A DNA stretch of 64,000 nucleotides from Circinella minor (GCA_016758965.1 JAEPRB010000014.1:228047-292046), one strand, 5' to 3'; positions 11,569 to 25,860 are shown, counted from the stretch's first letter. The notes: generated by a model not told the origin, from the letters alone. Translations and numbers: made by a program.

Positions 11569-14500
11569 CTTCTTTAGCCCATCGTGCAGTCTCCTTGGTA
11601 GAAGTACCATAATGACGACTTGTTCTAGCTTCCCGAAGAAGAAGTGGGATCCAATCAGCTTGGAGTAATTGTTTTATTTGTCCTCCAAATGCATCTGCCA
11701 AATCACTATTGTAGATAAATAAAATAAAATAAGTTTCTTGTAAAAGTCACCCCCCTTTTTTATACCATTTTTTTTTATATAACTTACCCCAAAAGACCAA
11801 TTAATGCTCTTGTCAAAGAGTCTGAACGGTTAGGGTCTACTGCCAATGCATTCATAAAGTGGAAAACACCTTGCATATACGATAAAAGAACACCAGCTAA
11901 TATAAATATATTCCAATAAAGTAATAAGTAAAAAGAAAACTAGAAAATCATTCTATAAACAAAGATCAAAACACTTTTTTTTTTTTTTTTTACCTCTTTG
12001 TGAGCCAGAAAATCCTTGAACAATACCAACATAAGCTTCTACATTGCCTTCATGAAGTGTATTAACATAATCAATCATTTCAAAGTTATCCTTTTCAGCA
12101 CGCATGCTTCCAGCTTGTTGAAGGACCATCATGACAACATCCAAATAAGGTTCAAATTTTTCACCAATGGCTAAAGCGACATCACCAAAGCAAGAAAGAA
12201 TATTGGGTTTGACTGTACGATGCAATACTGGGCTTTGCAAATTCGATACAAGAAGTTGCATGAATGTATTACAATAAACGGTGACACCTTCACCCAATGC
12301 ACGACATAAATCACCAATTAATCCTACGGCAATGGAACAAAGCTGATATTCGGCTGGGTTTTGTAAAGCAGTACATAAGATAGGAACAAAAGGTTCAGCA
12401 TACCGTGAAAAATCAGATTCCAATGCACTTGTCATAGCACCAATCGCTAAAAAGGCGTCTTCCGTAATTGTGGATTGTTTGGATGTGCTGTTAAGAAGAT
12501 GAAGCAATCCAGTCATAATACGATCTGCTACGGAAGCAATATCTCGTGAAAGACGACGAATACAGTTCTACATTTATTAAAAATAATAAATAAGATGACA
12601 AGAAAGAACAGAGAGAGAGAGAGAGTTAGATATATTTAATATAATATATTGCAAAAAAAAAAAAAAGAAAAAAAAAACAGAATTTTCAATTAGAAAATAG
12701 AGTGGTCAATCACTTACAGTAAGAACACCAAGCAAGCTAGATTGTAATTCACTATGTTCAGCTCTATCATCAGCACCAACAATTTGGTTCTCCAAAGCAA
12801 TAGTTTGATCCAAACGATCCAAGACCGTTAATGCAATTTTTTGTACCATAGGAATACAATCCTATATATAATAAAATTAATTAGTTTTAAGTTTTGTTGA
12901 ACACAAAAAACCGTCCCCCTCCAAACTTACATTAGCAGAGAACATAACAAGAGAAGAAATGGCTTCATAGGCCGATGTTCTACAATTGGATTCGTTATCT
13001 GAACGATCAGCGAATTGTAAAAGAGCGGTCGAGATACCTTCGAAATACATGGAAAGAGCTGAAGTAGGGGCTTCTTCACCAATAGCAGGACCCAATTGTT
13101 CTGCCAAATTCATCAATGACCAACAACAGTTACCAACAATACGAGGGTTATCTTGGAGACCAAGAACAAGAGCAGAAACCAAATCACGAAGATGAATTTC
13201 AGGCTTGATACATTGAATGAGAAGTTCAGAAACACGACCTAAAGTCCAAGCAACAGTATCCTTTACATTCACAACTGGATCAGTCATCATATTAATCAAG
13301 GTAGGAAGTGCTTGATCGACGAGTGGCATTAATACAGTATCATCAGGACCATCCAAAATAGAACCAAAGGCCATGACAGCAGCTTCACGATATCTCCAGT
13401 CTGTATTTTGAATATTTGACTCAACAAAGGGTACAACAGGACCAATCACATTATTTCGTACACACTGAGCAAAGAGTGATAAACAAGTAGCTGCTGCCAT
13501 CGATACACTCCATTCATCCTCATCTTCATCTTCTTCCTGTTTTGTTAACAACCATAATAATACGGGCATAATATCACCAGTTGCATATTCGGCAAAGTTA
13601 TACAAGTTATGCTCTGGGGTCTCTCCCATTTCAGCAGCCTAGATAAATTATGCATATCATTTTTTTTTTAAAAAAAAAAATTAGATTCAAATTTAACGAA
13701 AAAATGTTGATAATAATAATAGTCATTACCTCAAGGGCTTCTTCCTTTAATTCAATTTCTTCGTCACAGACGGTAGACCAGAATTCAATAGCTTGAAGTA
13801 CAACTTTTTCATCTTCTTGATTATTCATACCAGCAACTGTAAGCTACATATATATAAAAGAGAAGGGTTAAGATCATAACTATATACATGACGCAAAAAA
13901 AAAAAAAAAAAAACTCCTATTTTTTTTTTTAAAAAAAATAATACTTACGCCAAATAAAGCCTTTTCCATATAGTAACGCATCTTATCATAATAAAGCTGC
14001 ATAATTCGAACAAGACATTCAAATGCTGCTACTTGAACATCACTTGATTGACTTTGTGTAGCTTCACATACAACTTGCATAATGAAATTACGTTCACCTT
14101 CACGTTCAAAGTTTTCCTTGACAAATTCAAGAGAATTGTTAAGGGCACGAATAGCAGCAAGACGAACTTCTTGACTAAATAATAAAAAGTAATAATATAT
14201 ATATTAAAAAAAAAGAAAGAAAGAAAGAATTTTTTCACATATTCTATCATAATTCATAATATAAAGAAGAGTTAATAAAACTTACTCTTGTTCCTCTTTT
14301 CGTGCTCCTTGAACGACAGCTGTTAAAATTTCATTAGATTGACGTTGTAAACAGACAGGATCCTGAAAAAAATAAAAGAATAATTAAGTATATTAAACCC
14401 AAAAAAAAAAAAAGGTTTTAAAATAAATAAAAAAAACGTACTGTTGCTTCACAAACATAACCAATAGCTTGAAGCGTTGCCATCTTTAATGCTGCATTAT

Positions 14501-15413
14501 CGGTGTTTGTGACATTTTCAAGAACAATACGGATTAAATCCGGCCATTCTTGCAAAGGTAATTCAATTTCTGCAATAGCAGCAATAACCTAAAAGAAAGA
14601 ATTTTATTTAGTTTTCTTTTTTTTTTTTTAGTTCCTACTCCTCTCTTTCTTTTTTATTATTATTATATATATATATATTTTTACCTGACCAGCAATGTTA
14701 GCAACAGGTTTTCTTGGTGTTGCGAGAGTTAAAAGTGCCTAATAGTATATAGATCCAAATAGATAGTTTTTTAATATGATTATTGTTATTAATAACCAAA
14801 AAAACGCAATAAACATATATTTAATACAATACCCCTTGTTTGACTTGATTTCTAGTATCCGCATCTACTGCTAACCATCGTCCAGTTTGTTCTTCTTTAC
14901 GAGCATATTCCTATATATTAAAAAAGTAGATAAATAAATTAAAAATTCATACAAAAAATAAAAAATAAAATAACATACTTTGGCAGACAAACTATTTTTT
15001 AATGCAAGACCAGCTGCCATACGAATTGGATCTTCAGCTTGATCATTGGCTACTTGTTGAATCAACACGAGAGAATATTGGGCCTATATATATATATATA
15101 TATAAATTATTATTATTATTATTATTTTTGAAAACGATCCAAATCAAATTAAAAGTAAAAGAAAAAAAAAAAAAAAACTTACATAGTTCTCTTGAGCCAA
15201 AAGTTGAAGTTTTTGAGTAGCATCTTCGCGAAGAGCTTGATCTATAATTTTTTAAACAATAGAAAAAAAAAAAATAATTATCAATGATCAGATTCCATCT
15301 ATAATAAATAAAAAAAGTTTTTTTTTTATTTTTATTTGTTGCTTAATCGATTGTTCAAAAAAAAAAAGAATACCTTGAGAGAGTGTATGTGCGAGAAGAG
15401 TAGCTACGTCCAT
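11453..15413 (-). CDS. KAP95: Importin subunit beta-1 (karyopherin beta)
   Basis: Fifteen exons give 865 aa, matching the family's usual 860-876. Exons are 15413-15374, 15241-15183, 15083-14979, 14910-14833, 14738-14684, 14588-14442, 14362-14286, 14174-13949, 13844-13730, 13638-12931, 12861-12718, 12567-11994, 11896-11788, 11706-11570, 11476-11453. The protein is a HEAT-repeat superhelix that carries importin-alpha/NLS cargo through nuclear pores and releases it on RanGTP. Recognisable blocks include [23 protein letters not shown], the acidic loop [11 protein letters not shown] (Ran/cargo contact region in HEAT 8), [48 protein letters not shown] and VGIVQGFSG. The last exon is only 24 nt and encodes MVKRASQ, placing the terminus at the same point as in other members. 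Introns are dense at the 5' end, where exons are 40-147 nt. Confidence 0.97.
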
Positions 15414-16135
15414 AGCGATTGTGGAATTCTCGAGAAACTGTCAAAAGTAATTAAAAAAAGAAAAAGAAAGAAAGAGAAAGAGAATTAAAATTAAAAAAAA
15501 AAAAAAAAGAGAAAGAGAAAGAGAAAAAAATAAAATAAAATGAAAATAACAAAAGAAAAAAAAAAACTGTCAAATAACTGATACTAATAAAATAGTAATG
15601 ATCCTTTTTTTTTTTTTTTAACTTCACTTAATTTAAAGTTTTAAATGAAAAACTTACAAAGTTGATTTTTCGTTGTTTTGCCTTCAAAAAAAAAAAAGAG
15701 AGAGAGACCAACAAAAGACTTTTTTTTTTTTTTTTTTGTTCCCTTTTCCTAACGCGTTAAAAGAAAAAAAAAAAAAGGTTTTGGCTGCGCGCGAAAAAAA
15801 AAAAAAAATGCTCTTCTTATGGTTACGTCATATTTTATTTTTTGGGTGGTTGGTTACTTACAAAATGATATTATAGTCCGATTCTTCCCCTCCCCCCCCC
15901 CTCATTTATTTCATTTTACGTTTACAACTGATTGAATTATATTGTTATCAGTAACAAATTTCTATGAGGATTTTTTTTTAAACTGCACATGACTATCAGG
16001 AGTTATACTTTTTGTACGACAACAATAAAATAGCTTGGGATAAAATAAAATAAAATAAAAACCTTGATATAGAATTATTATTTAACAATACACTACGATA
16101 TATTTATTTACTGGTATATAATATAATATTAAAAG

Positions 16136-16167
<32 letters not shown>

Positions 16168-16303
16168 AGCGAGAGGAAGGGAGAGTGTGAGTGAGTGAGG
16201 TTATTTAATATACAGAAGAAACAAAGTAATACAACAATAAAGATTATGTGAGGAGGGATATATGTAATTATATATTATATAAATATATAAAAAAAAGATG
16301 TGT
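15414..16303. other. Importin promoter and F-box 3' flank
   Basis: No gene is seen. The sequence upstream of the importin start is dominated by purine tracts (GAAA-type), poly-A and poly-T, with a short C run at 15890-15901. The remainder is the 3' flank of the next minus-strand gene. Confidence 0.5.
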
Positions 16304-18956
16304 TTAAGATCGAGATAAAGCAATAGTACTTGTACCATTAATATGTTCATATTTTTCAAAATCACAAGCAAGACTAACTAATCCTCGATCTGTAACACCA
16401 TTTAATAAACTAAGTTTGACACGTTTTAATCCTTCAATAGCACCCAAAGTACAAAGTGTCAAATCTGTTACTGCATCCATTTGCATAAAATTCAATTCTT
16501 CGACTTGATTATCACCTTGTTTTTCTCTTAGCTTGTCCATAAATTCATTTAATCCAATACCAGATACAGAGTTACATCGTGTCACTGATAAAGTATGTAA
16601 ACTCTTGATATCCAATAATGCATTTAAACTATGATCTGTCATACCAGGCATATCAGCAAATTCAAGTTCTTCCAATACAACTGTTTTGTTGTTACTGATA
16701 CTTTTAATACTACTACTACTGGTCATATTGCTAATACGTTTTCCTTGATGTGATCCAGTCGTTGTGGCCATCTTATCAAAAAATGTTGTCAATCCATCTT
16801 CACTGAGACCCGTACAATCAAAAAGTCGTAGACATTTGAGATAAGGTAAATCGATTAAACTGCTAAAAATAGCATCAGTAACATAATGCATATCCTGGAT
16901 GACAATTGTTTCCAATGCTGGTGATCGATAAAAAATAGATGCTAAAACAGATGTACGACAACCAAGGGTACATTCAAATTTTCGTAATTGTTCTCCACCA
17001 TATACATTAAGCGGTTCCCAAACAGGTGTATAAATAAATCGATTCTCGTCCAATCGAATATTAAGATGAAGATCTTCTACTGTTGCAGAATTTTTATTCA
17101 AAAGCGAGATGACGTCGCGACGATTAATTTTTGAATCTTCTGCTGATATGGAAATGTGTCGAGAACCAGCAATTGCTTTGGATGTTGTCTTGGGTATGTG
17201 AGGCCAGTCCCATGGGGTTAATTGGCCGATATCAAAAATATCTTCATCATGAGAGCCATAATGGAAATAATATACATTGGGACAAACCTGGTTGATTGCA
17301 CTTAAAGCACTGGGTGCACAACGATCAACAATAAGACAACGTAACTCTGGACATGCTTGTAAAATGGGTTCTAATTCAGTCCTTTGTATTAATGCATCCA
17401 AAAAGGTGTTCAGTCGTAAATGAGTAATACCACATTCCTTTGGTAATGGTTTTGTGTTGACAATACGATCAAAATCAGGTGCCTCATAAGTCAAGTGGGT
17501 TAGATTAGGACATTCCAAGAGTAAATGACCAAGTAAAGGTACTGTTTCAAGAGTATCGATTGAAATATAAAGTTCCGTTAAAGAGTGTCCACTTTGTGAT
17601 TGAAGAATAACATCCATACAAAAATTCAAATCAAGTTCGACGCCACTTTCAATTGCTATATATATATATATATATATATCCAATATTAGTAATATTTCTT
17701 TTTTTTTTATATATAATCAGTATCCATGACCCGAATAGGTACGAAGACTTTATAATAATGCTTTATATTTATATATACCAAATGAATCAAGATGTCGTAT
17801 GTTGCCATGTATCACCATTTTATCCAAAAATTCTTGTAGTTCCCAATCCTCCAACAAATTTAACCAGAGCTTCTGAATATGGCCAGTGACAGGCGCCACC
17901 AAAATGATATCATCAGCACATTTTAGTGTTACATCATGCCATGCTTCTGTGCATTCAATGACGCGTTCACGCCATAAATGACATACGGATCCACATTCAA
18001 CTAATTCTGCTGTTGATAGTAAAGGTAAAATATATGCCAATATTTCAAAAGGTAAGATTCCAAGGAAATCAATTTGTGCTTCTGCTTGTGCTAATGCTTT
18101 GGCACGTACATTGGCAAGCAAATTATACCATGGATCTTCTGTTGTTGCCTTTGTTGATATAGATGTTATTATGGATGATGAAAGTGCCTCCATCGCTTGT
18201 TCATAGATTTCTACCGCAAGATTGCTTTTTCCTTGCATACAATAAATCTCTCCAGCACGAAGGTAACCTTTAATAGAGTTAGGAGCGGCATAGACTAATT
18301 CGCGTGCTATTGAAAGTCCACCTTCAAAATCGCCTCTTTTAGCATGTTCAGCTGCGCGTTTATCCAATGTATTTTCCGCGTTTTCCATAACCGCTTTCAA
18401 TCTTTTATGACCTGGATGATCCGTTTTGGGTATCATGCTCAATCCTTTTTGATAAGTACATATTGCTTCATCATATCGATCTTGTAAGATATGAACCTAA
18501 TAATAATAATAAAAAACGCGAATATAAAATATCATATTATGATGTTAATAATTAGGCTTTCCATTCAAAAAAAAAAAATAAGCTTTTTGGCTGAGTGTTT
18601 TTTATATTTTCCTCCTAAAAAAAAATCCATCTTTTTCTTTTTACCTTACCCGCTCGAATATAACCTTTTGAAGTGAACGGGGAAGTTGTAATCATAACTG
18701 ATGCATCTTCTAATGCTTTGTCAAATTCTTTTAATTCACCAAAAGAACGCGACCTTACATCGAGAAGGTCAATCAACTGAGTCTGGAGTTCTGATATCTT
18801 TGTAGTTGCTCGGGCAACCACTTGTTTGTGTTCCGATGGTGTCAAAGCTTTACCAGAGGAAGGAGGTTGCCATGTCGTTGTTGTTTTTCGATTACCACCA
18901 CCAAAAGGATCCCAATCAGCACCAAAAGCAATACCAAGTTGTTTTACTACTTCCAT
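16304..18956 (-). CDS. TPR / F-box / leucine-rich-repeat protein (Pof3/Dia2 type)
   Basis: Three exons (18956-18645, 18496-17779, 17655-16304) give 793 aa. Domain order: TPR-like helices at ~50-215 (SFGELKEFDKALEDA, GYIRAGKVHILQDRYDEAICTYQ, LRAGEIYCMQGKSNLAVEIYEQA); an F-box at ~248-290 (ILPFEILAYILPLLSTAELV...VCHLWRERV); then leucine-rich repeats (LTHLTYEAP, LRCLIVDRC, LKCLRLFDCTGLSEDGL, LEELEFADMPGMTDHSL, LHTLSVTRCNSVSGIGL, VKLSLLNGVTDRGL). TPR, F-box and LRR in this order is the build of fission yeast Pof3 and budding yeast Dia2, substrate receptors of an SCF ubiquitin ligase acting at replication forks. The architecture is certain; orthology is inferred from it. The second LRR half is AMN1-like, so another LRR F-box subfamily is possible. 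Confidence 0.85.
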
Positions 18957-21440
18957 GGTTTCTTTTCCCGAGAACCGAAATATATATATATATATGTATA
19001 AAGGAAAAAAAAAAGAAAGAAAGAAAGTTTTGGTTTAGTATCACCTGCAAAAAAAAAAAAAACCAATATGCTGTGTTCATACAACACACTCATCTCCGCA
19101 TTTTTTTTTTCAGTCAGGTCGTCATATGGTACACAAACAATAGGGAGTTGTTTTTTTACTCAGAACATGCAACTTTTTGGGGATACGCGTCTTCATATTA
19201 ATTTAGTCCAAGTAAGTTATCCGAATGATTTTTTTTTTCTTGTTTGGTAGGAATATTATTAAATTAATTGTCTATAACCTGATAAATATTTTATCTAATT
19301 ATTCTGGAGACTTATTTTTTTTTTCATACGATATATTATCCTAAATTTTCTACATAAAGAAAAACGAGTCTGAAATCGGTCTATTAATCATACGATTAAA
19401 TATTGTATGTGGTTCTGTTATCAATCACGATTGATAAACGATTAATATTGTTTGTAACCTATGTTAAGTTGAAGACATATGGTGTGTGTTTATAACGGGA
19501 AAAGATATATATATCTTTGTGTAATAGACAATTAGAAATTAAAAAAAAAATGTATGATATGAAGAGTTTTTAGATATTTGTGACCTTTGGGCATGGTCAA
19601 AGTTATCCACCGCGACATTAATTATATGGTACCCTATTCATGTTTTATCAGTTGAATTTTCTGTGTTAAATACATGAATAACATAGTAAGAATATTTTTT
19701 TCAATGTAGTAGAAATTATATCGAACATGATTGTATGTGTATTGGTTACCCATTACAGGGCATTTTTTTTTATAATAATATATCGTCCCTGTTACACCAC
19801 TCATGCTCAGTTGAATTATTTTTTTTAGTTGACATACCTGAACACCGAACTAGAAGTCAAGCTAATTAGGGTGTTGATTATATACAAAACTTTTTATACT
19901 ACTTACACAAAACGTGCTGTTTTAAAAACATTTGTAAAAGGTTTATATGATATAATTGTTCTCTGATTTAAATAGCATAGACTTTGTATGTTATTAAGAA
20001 CAGGCAAGAAAGGTACTATCTACATAGTATTGTTCCAGCAGTAATATATAAATGAATACAGTACGGATGGTGGATGTTGATTATCAATCAAATTTAAAAA
20101 GAAATAAAAATGACCAATCATATGGGTTATCTAATAATCAAATACGTCTATTTAAATGGAAGTATATTGACAATAACATGAAGAATATAAGCCTTACGTA
20201 ACAACAAAAAATCCTGAACAAATAACAGGATACTATAAATACTATACTTACTTTTTGACTGTAGCAATGATTATAATTTCTACGTATTTTCTATGTACGT
20301 ATAGTTGTTGAATCAAATTGCGCTTGAATGAAAATAATTATTTCTTCTTCCTAAGCTTAATTTACCCATTGAATGAAATAGTGTGTTTGGAATTATATAG
20401 CTATATTACACAGTTATTTAAAATGATAATATGATTTAATTGCTTATTATTTTATTATAGTACATTTCGTTTTTAAAGATATTTTTTTTGTATATTATTA
20501 ATATGATTATATTATTATGTACGTACTGACGTTGGTGAATACGAAAAAATTTCAATCTGGTTTACATTAACTCTATGAATGAATAGATATGAATAGGGGA
20601 ATTGCTACGTACGGACAGACCTCACAAATAGAAAGCTATCAAGTAAGCTCTTAGACCATGTAAATTATAGCAACAACGTTATCAACACCAATGACGCTTA
20701 TTTGATCAATCATATGTACGTAGCACTAAAAAAAGTATAAATTATTCTTTGTTTGTCTTGTCTTTATAAGGGTTAGAACTCCCCATTTGTGTATATAATG
20801 ATATAGTGAGAAAAGATAAGAAATATTGACTGTTATCATAAAAAGTTGAGCTGCTACGTAGTAATATAAGTTTCATAAACATTTTTAATTTATATAACGA
20901 TAATAGCTGTATAAATAGAGTATAAATGGTTGGATACGATGTAAATTATGTTAGATTGTTGCGTGCCTTTGAAAAAATATAAAAGTGGGGGTGTTCCGTA
21001 AAAGTTGAAATTACCTAATATAGTATATTTTTGTGGATGTCCGTAGTAGCAATTCCCTATGAATAGATAAATGTAGTTGTTATGAAGCATATAAAAAGTT
21101 ATCTAGACAAGCTATTTGTCGATTAAATTAAACGTTTATCAACTTTATCTTTTACATAATCAATTATTCTGAAACTTTCTTTTTATTATTGAGACAAACA
21201 AATTATAGTTAAATTTATATTAGGATTTGAATCGAATCACCACTTTTTTTTTTGCATAAATCCAAGCCAATTCTATACAGAGCGGAGATAAACAAGTCAC
21301 ATTTTTTTTCGAGTACCAAGGAAAATTAAACCACCCAACTTTTTTTTTTTTTTTTTTTTTTCTTGCCCGATTTTTTTTTTCAACTTTCCACTTTGTACAT
21401 ATAATATCCCTTTTTTTTTTTTAACTCGAACGAAATAAAA
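18957..21440. other. 2.5-kb divergent intergenic region
   Basis: It lies between two head-to-head genes and shows no convincing coding frame. It is AT-rich unique-looking DNA with several short palindromes (for example AAAGATATATATATCTTT at 19501-19518) and scattered ACGTA motifs. The last ~200 bp before the WD40 gene are strongly T-rich. Confidence 0.45.
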
Positions 21441-23382
21441 ATGTCGAAACGTCAAGCTGATCAAGATGAAGATATGATGCAACATGATTCCAAAGCCGTT
21501 GATTTTGGCCATGGTCGTAATCGTAATGGTGGTAAAAACGATTTGAACGAAATGGGCGAGTTTGAAGATGCTTGGGAAGACGATTTTGAACAAGAGTCTG
21601 GCGATGAACAAGATCAGGCTATGGAAGAAGATGGTAAATTTATTATCTATTTTTCGGAGGCGGGGGGGTGGGGTTATAAGAGAACAAAAGAAAGAGAGAA
21701 AAAGATATTATAAAGAACACACGTAGTGTGTTATATAGTGTGATATGAAACGCTTAGGTTACTTATTATGATTATATTTTATATTTAGGCATGGATGTTG
21801 ATGAAAAAGCAGAATTAGAAAAAGAAGAACAGGAAGAAGAAGAAGAAGAACAACAACCCGAATTACGAACTTATCTTCCAGGTCAACCACTTGAAGAAGG
21901 AGAACAATTGGAAGCTGATCAATCAGTTTACGTTATGCTTCATAATTTGGATGTTCGTGCTCCTTTCTTGAGTTTTGATGTTTTAGAAGATTCGTTAGGT
22001 GAAGAACGAAAGAATGTAAGTTTTTTTTTTATTGTTATCACTCCCAGTTTATAAATAAGAGTGAAAATGGAATATAATTGAATTATTTAGCTAAACTGGA
22101 TTACACATATCAATATATATATATATAGTTCCCTGCCACAGCTTATGTTGCAGCAGGTACTTCAGTTCCAGGTGCTCGTGATAATGAAGTATTAGTCATG
22201 AAAATGTCTCAATTACATAAGACTCAACAAGACGATTCAGATGATGAAGATGATGCAGATGCTTTGGATGAAGATCCAGTTTTGGAATATCGTTCGATTC
22301 CACATAATGGTTGTGTTAATCGTTTACGTGTGATGCCCCAACAACAAGAAAAACATATTGCTTCGACATGGTCTGAAACGGGAAAAGTTCATATTTTTGA
22401 TTTATCACCTTACATGAAGAGTCTTGATGTACCTGGTACTACTTTGCCTAAATCAAATAAACCATTTGCTACTATTAATAATCATGGTCGTTATGAAGGT
22501 TATGCAATGGATTGGTCTCCATTAGATACTGGAAGGTAAATAGTTAATTATAATAATAAAGGGAAGAAGAAAGGAACAAGGAGGAAAGAAAGAAAATAAT
22601 AATAATTAAACTCATTTATTATCTTGTAGATTATTAACAGGTGATAATGCAGGTCTTATTTATAATACCATTGTACGACCTACTGGTGCTTCAACAGATA
22701 ATACTCCTTTCCGTGGACATAAATCATCTGTAGAAGATCTTCAATGGTCTTCTACTGAACGTAATGTTTTTGCTTCGTGTTCTGCTGATCAAACGGTTAA
22801 AATCTGGGATACTCGAAGCAAAAATCGTGCTGCAGTCAATATTCATGCAAGTACATCGGATGTTAATGTTATTACATGGAATCATAAAGCAAGTTATTTA
22901 TTAGCAAGTGGTCATGATGATGGTGTATTTAGTGTATGGGATCTTCGACAATTCAAAGGGTAAGAGTTTTTTTTTATATATATATGTTTTAAAATGATAA
23001 TGGTGATGATAACTATAATAACAAACGAGCTAATAATACTAAATAATTCAAATATTACTATAGAAACAATCCAACACCTGTGGCCAGTTTCAAATGGCAT
23101 AACGCTCCTATTACATCTATTGAATGGCATCCTACTGAAGAATCTGCACTTGCAGTATCAGGAGCAGATGATCAGCTGACACTTTGGGATCTTTCTGTTG
23201 AACCCGATACAGAAGAAGAAGGTCGATTAACAAGTGAAGGTGTTGAAGTACCACCCCAATTACTCTTTGTTCATCAAGGTCAAACTGAAATTAAAGAGCT
23301 TCATTGGCATAAGCAAATTCCCGGCTGTGTTCTCAGTACTTCAAACACGGGCTTTAATATCTTTAAAACTATTTCAATTTAA
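21441..23382 (+). CDS. RRB1: Ribosome assembly WD40 protein Rrb1/GRWD1
   Basis: Five exons (21441-21633, 21789-22015, 22129-22535, 22630-22959, 23064-23382) give 491 aa. Rrb1/GRWD1 is the nuclear chaperone that escorts ribosomal protein L3 (uL3) into pre-60S particles. The N-terminus is highly acidic ([28 protein letters not shown]), as in the family. It is followed by the conserved entry [18 protein letters not shown] and then WD repeats: [17 protein letters not shown]...[45 protein letters not shown] and [16 protein letters not shown]. The end [20 protein letters not shown] is also diagnostic. Introns are 91-155 nt and each joins in frame. Confidence 0.95.
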
Positions 23383-24060
23383 TTAATTAAAAAAAAAAAG
23401 TAGAAAACAAAAAAGAAAGGAAAGAAAGAGAAATCCAACTTTCATTTTCCTTTATCACCCTACAATTTCTAACATATGTTTCTCTCCCTCTCTAGCACAC
23501 ACACACACACATATACACACACGCACCTATATATATATATAACAACGCCATCCAAAAATTCATCTATTATATAACTCTTTTTATTATTGCCTCATATGTT
23601 GTACTATCATTCTTTTTTTTTTCTCTCACACTTACATTTTGTCATACACACATATACACCATATATATATTACACATAATCAAATCACGTAACATTATTT
23701 TAGATATAAATATATCTATATATTATATTTTACTTTATTTTCTAACTGTAAAAAAAAAAAAAAAAAAAAAGATCGAATATTACCTTTTTTTGATCTTGCT
23801 TGTGATTAGTGTAACTTTTTCTCAGATGTAAGCCACAGATTTAATTAGAGTTTATTCTTTTACTTCTTTAAAGTTAAAAAGTTTGGATAAAATATGAAAC
23901 TCCCGAAAAAGAGAGGTTATCTCAGCAACTTTTTTTTTTTACCAGATTCGGACTGGTTCTTTTTAATTTTCTTTTTCTTTCTTTCTATCTTTTCTACCTT
24001 TTCTTTCCTCTTCAATTTTACTCCACAAGAAAGAAAAAAAAAAACAAGGAGAAAGGAAAA
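23383..24060. other. Intergenic with pyrimidine-rich promoter tract
   Basis: No gene is seen. CA-repeat strings and AT tracts follow the WD40 stop. The ~120 bp before the next start codon form a C/T-rich tract, a common feature of strongly expressed fungal promoters. Confidence 0.5.
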
Positions 24061-24911
24061 ATGCGTTCTGCAATTGCTTTAGGTTGTTTAGCACTTTTAG
24101 GTGTCCAAGTTTCTGGACAAAACTTAAAGGATGGTCAATGCGCTCAAAACTTTGATGCCAATACGGATTATTTCCCTGATAAATTACAAACAAGTAAGAA
24201 AAATATCAGTAACCAAGTAACAACAAATAAACAAATAAATAAACAAATAATATTAACTATTATTTTCTCTCTTTTTTTTTTTTTTTAATATTGGTTTTCT
24301 TGTAGGAGATGATGATGCTCAATATTATGAAATTGAATATCATAATAATTATAAACTTATTACTGATCATCGTAATGAACAACAATATTATTTGGTTCAA
24401 TGTGGTACTCAACCACCTGCAGGTCTTGCTGCCAATGCAATTATTCATCAAGTCCCTGTAACAAATGTTGCTGCTCTTGAAACTACTGTTGTACCTTATC
24501 TTGAAGTAAGTAAAAAAAAAATTTTATAGTTTGTAAACAAAACAAAACAAAAAAGTTTAATGCGTACTTTTTTTTTAACACGTGCCTTGATAGATGCTCG
24601 GTGTCGGTGACTCGATTCATCTTATCGCCGATTCTTCCATGGTTTCGTCTAGTTGTTTCCAAAAGTACCGTGAAACTTCAAACAGTGTTACTGAACTCTC
24701 TACTACCAATGTTACTTTGGCAAATCAACAAGCAGATGCCGTTCAAGTTCAATTCGGTTCTAGTTTTTATATTACTGATGAAAATGGTACTATTAGTTCT
24801 GCTGCAGTGAACGAACCTGATATTCTTGGTGTAAGTGTAAATTTGTTTTGTGTTGGGTCATTTGATGTTGTACAAGAAAAAAAAAACTTTGTTTTGTTCT
24901 TTCCCTCCCCC

Positions 24912-24944
<33 letters not shown>

Positions 24945-25860
24945 ATATTTTGTATTCTAAAAAAAAAAAGTTGTTTATTATGTTTTTATTTTAATAGCGC
25001 GCAGCATGGCTCGGTTATTATGCTGCATTTTATAACCTTGAATCTTTGGCCAATGAAATTATTGCCGATATTACCGGTAATTATGATCGTTTAAAACAAG
25101 CTGCTGGTGGATATAAAGATGATCAAAAGCCTTTGGTTGCCTGGACAATGTATGATGCTCCAAGTCAATATAATCAAAACACTGCAAGCTGGAATGTTAG
25201 CGTTGCTGATTTCAAGATTCAAGTCACTGAAGATGCAGGTAAATATATACTACATTGAAAAAAAAAATGGAAAAGCATAGTTTGAATAGGGTTATAAACA
25301 TGATAATAATACTTCTTTAATCATAAATTATAGGTGGTCGTATCTTAAAACCCGATACTTTGCAATATTTCAAAAAGGAAGATTTCTTACAAGCTCTTAC
25401 TGATGTTGATATTATTATTGATGAAACCTACGTTGCCCCTACTTTTGATGCTCTTATGGAAGATTATGGTACTACTACTGGTGATGATAGTTCTTACAAG
25501 TTTATTAAAAATAAGCGTGTTTTCCGTACTGATGGTATTTTAACCCCATCCGGTGGTTATGATTGGTTTGCTGCTGCTGTTGTCATGGGTGATGCCATGC
25601 TTTCAGATATGATTAATGTTGTCAATCCTTCTGCTCCCTCTGAAGATTACAAACGTATTTGGTTGCGTAACCTTGCTGCTAATGAATCCATTTCTGTAAC
25701 CACTGCCAATAATTGTACTTGGGATGAAAGTCAACCAAGACCTAATTTTGCCGCTCGATTTGAAGGTGATGGTTTCAGTATGTCTGGTGCTTCCACTTTG
25801 ACTGCAATGGGTTGGACTGCAGCTGTGCTGTTGTCTACTGCAATTATGACTTTGTTCTAA
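24061..25860 (+). CDS. GPI-anchored periplasmic-binding-protein-like surface protein
   Basis: Five exons (24061-24193, 24306-24505, 24594-24830, 24998-25238, 25334-25860) give 445 aa. The N-terminus is a clear signal peptide (AIALGCLALLGVQVSG). The C-terminus is a GPI-type signal: a small-residue site (GFSMSGAS) followed by a hydrophobic tail ending AVLLSTAIMTLF. The body resembles metal/siderophore substrate-binding folds: YEIEYHNNYKLIT, LVQCGTQPPAGL, VPVTNVAALETTVVPYLEMLG, then GRAAWLGYYAAFYNLESLAN, KPLVAWTMYDAP, FLQALTDVDIIIDETYV and KNKRVFRTDG. That order (beta strands, then A-x-W-x-x-x-Y-A helix, then DVIID strand) is what TroA/FepB-like receptors show. Several N-x-S/T sites fit a secreted glycoprotein. 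The signal and anchor are visible; ligand and fold are inferred. Confidence 0.75.

Noticed and set aside
21297..21611. Minus-strand 104-codon frame
   Set aside because: Antisense of the WD40 gene's first exon plus its T-rich promoter.
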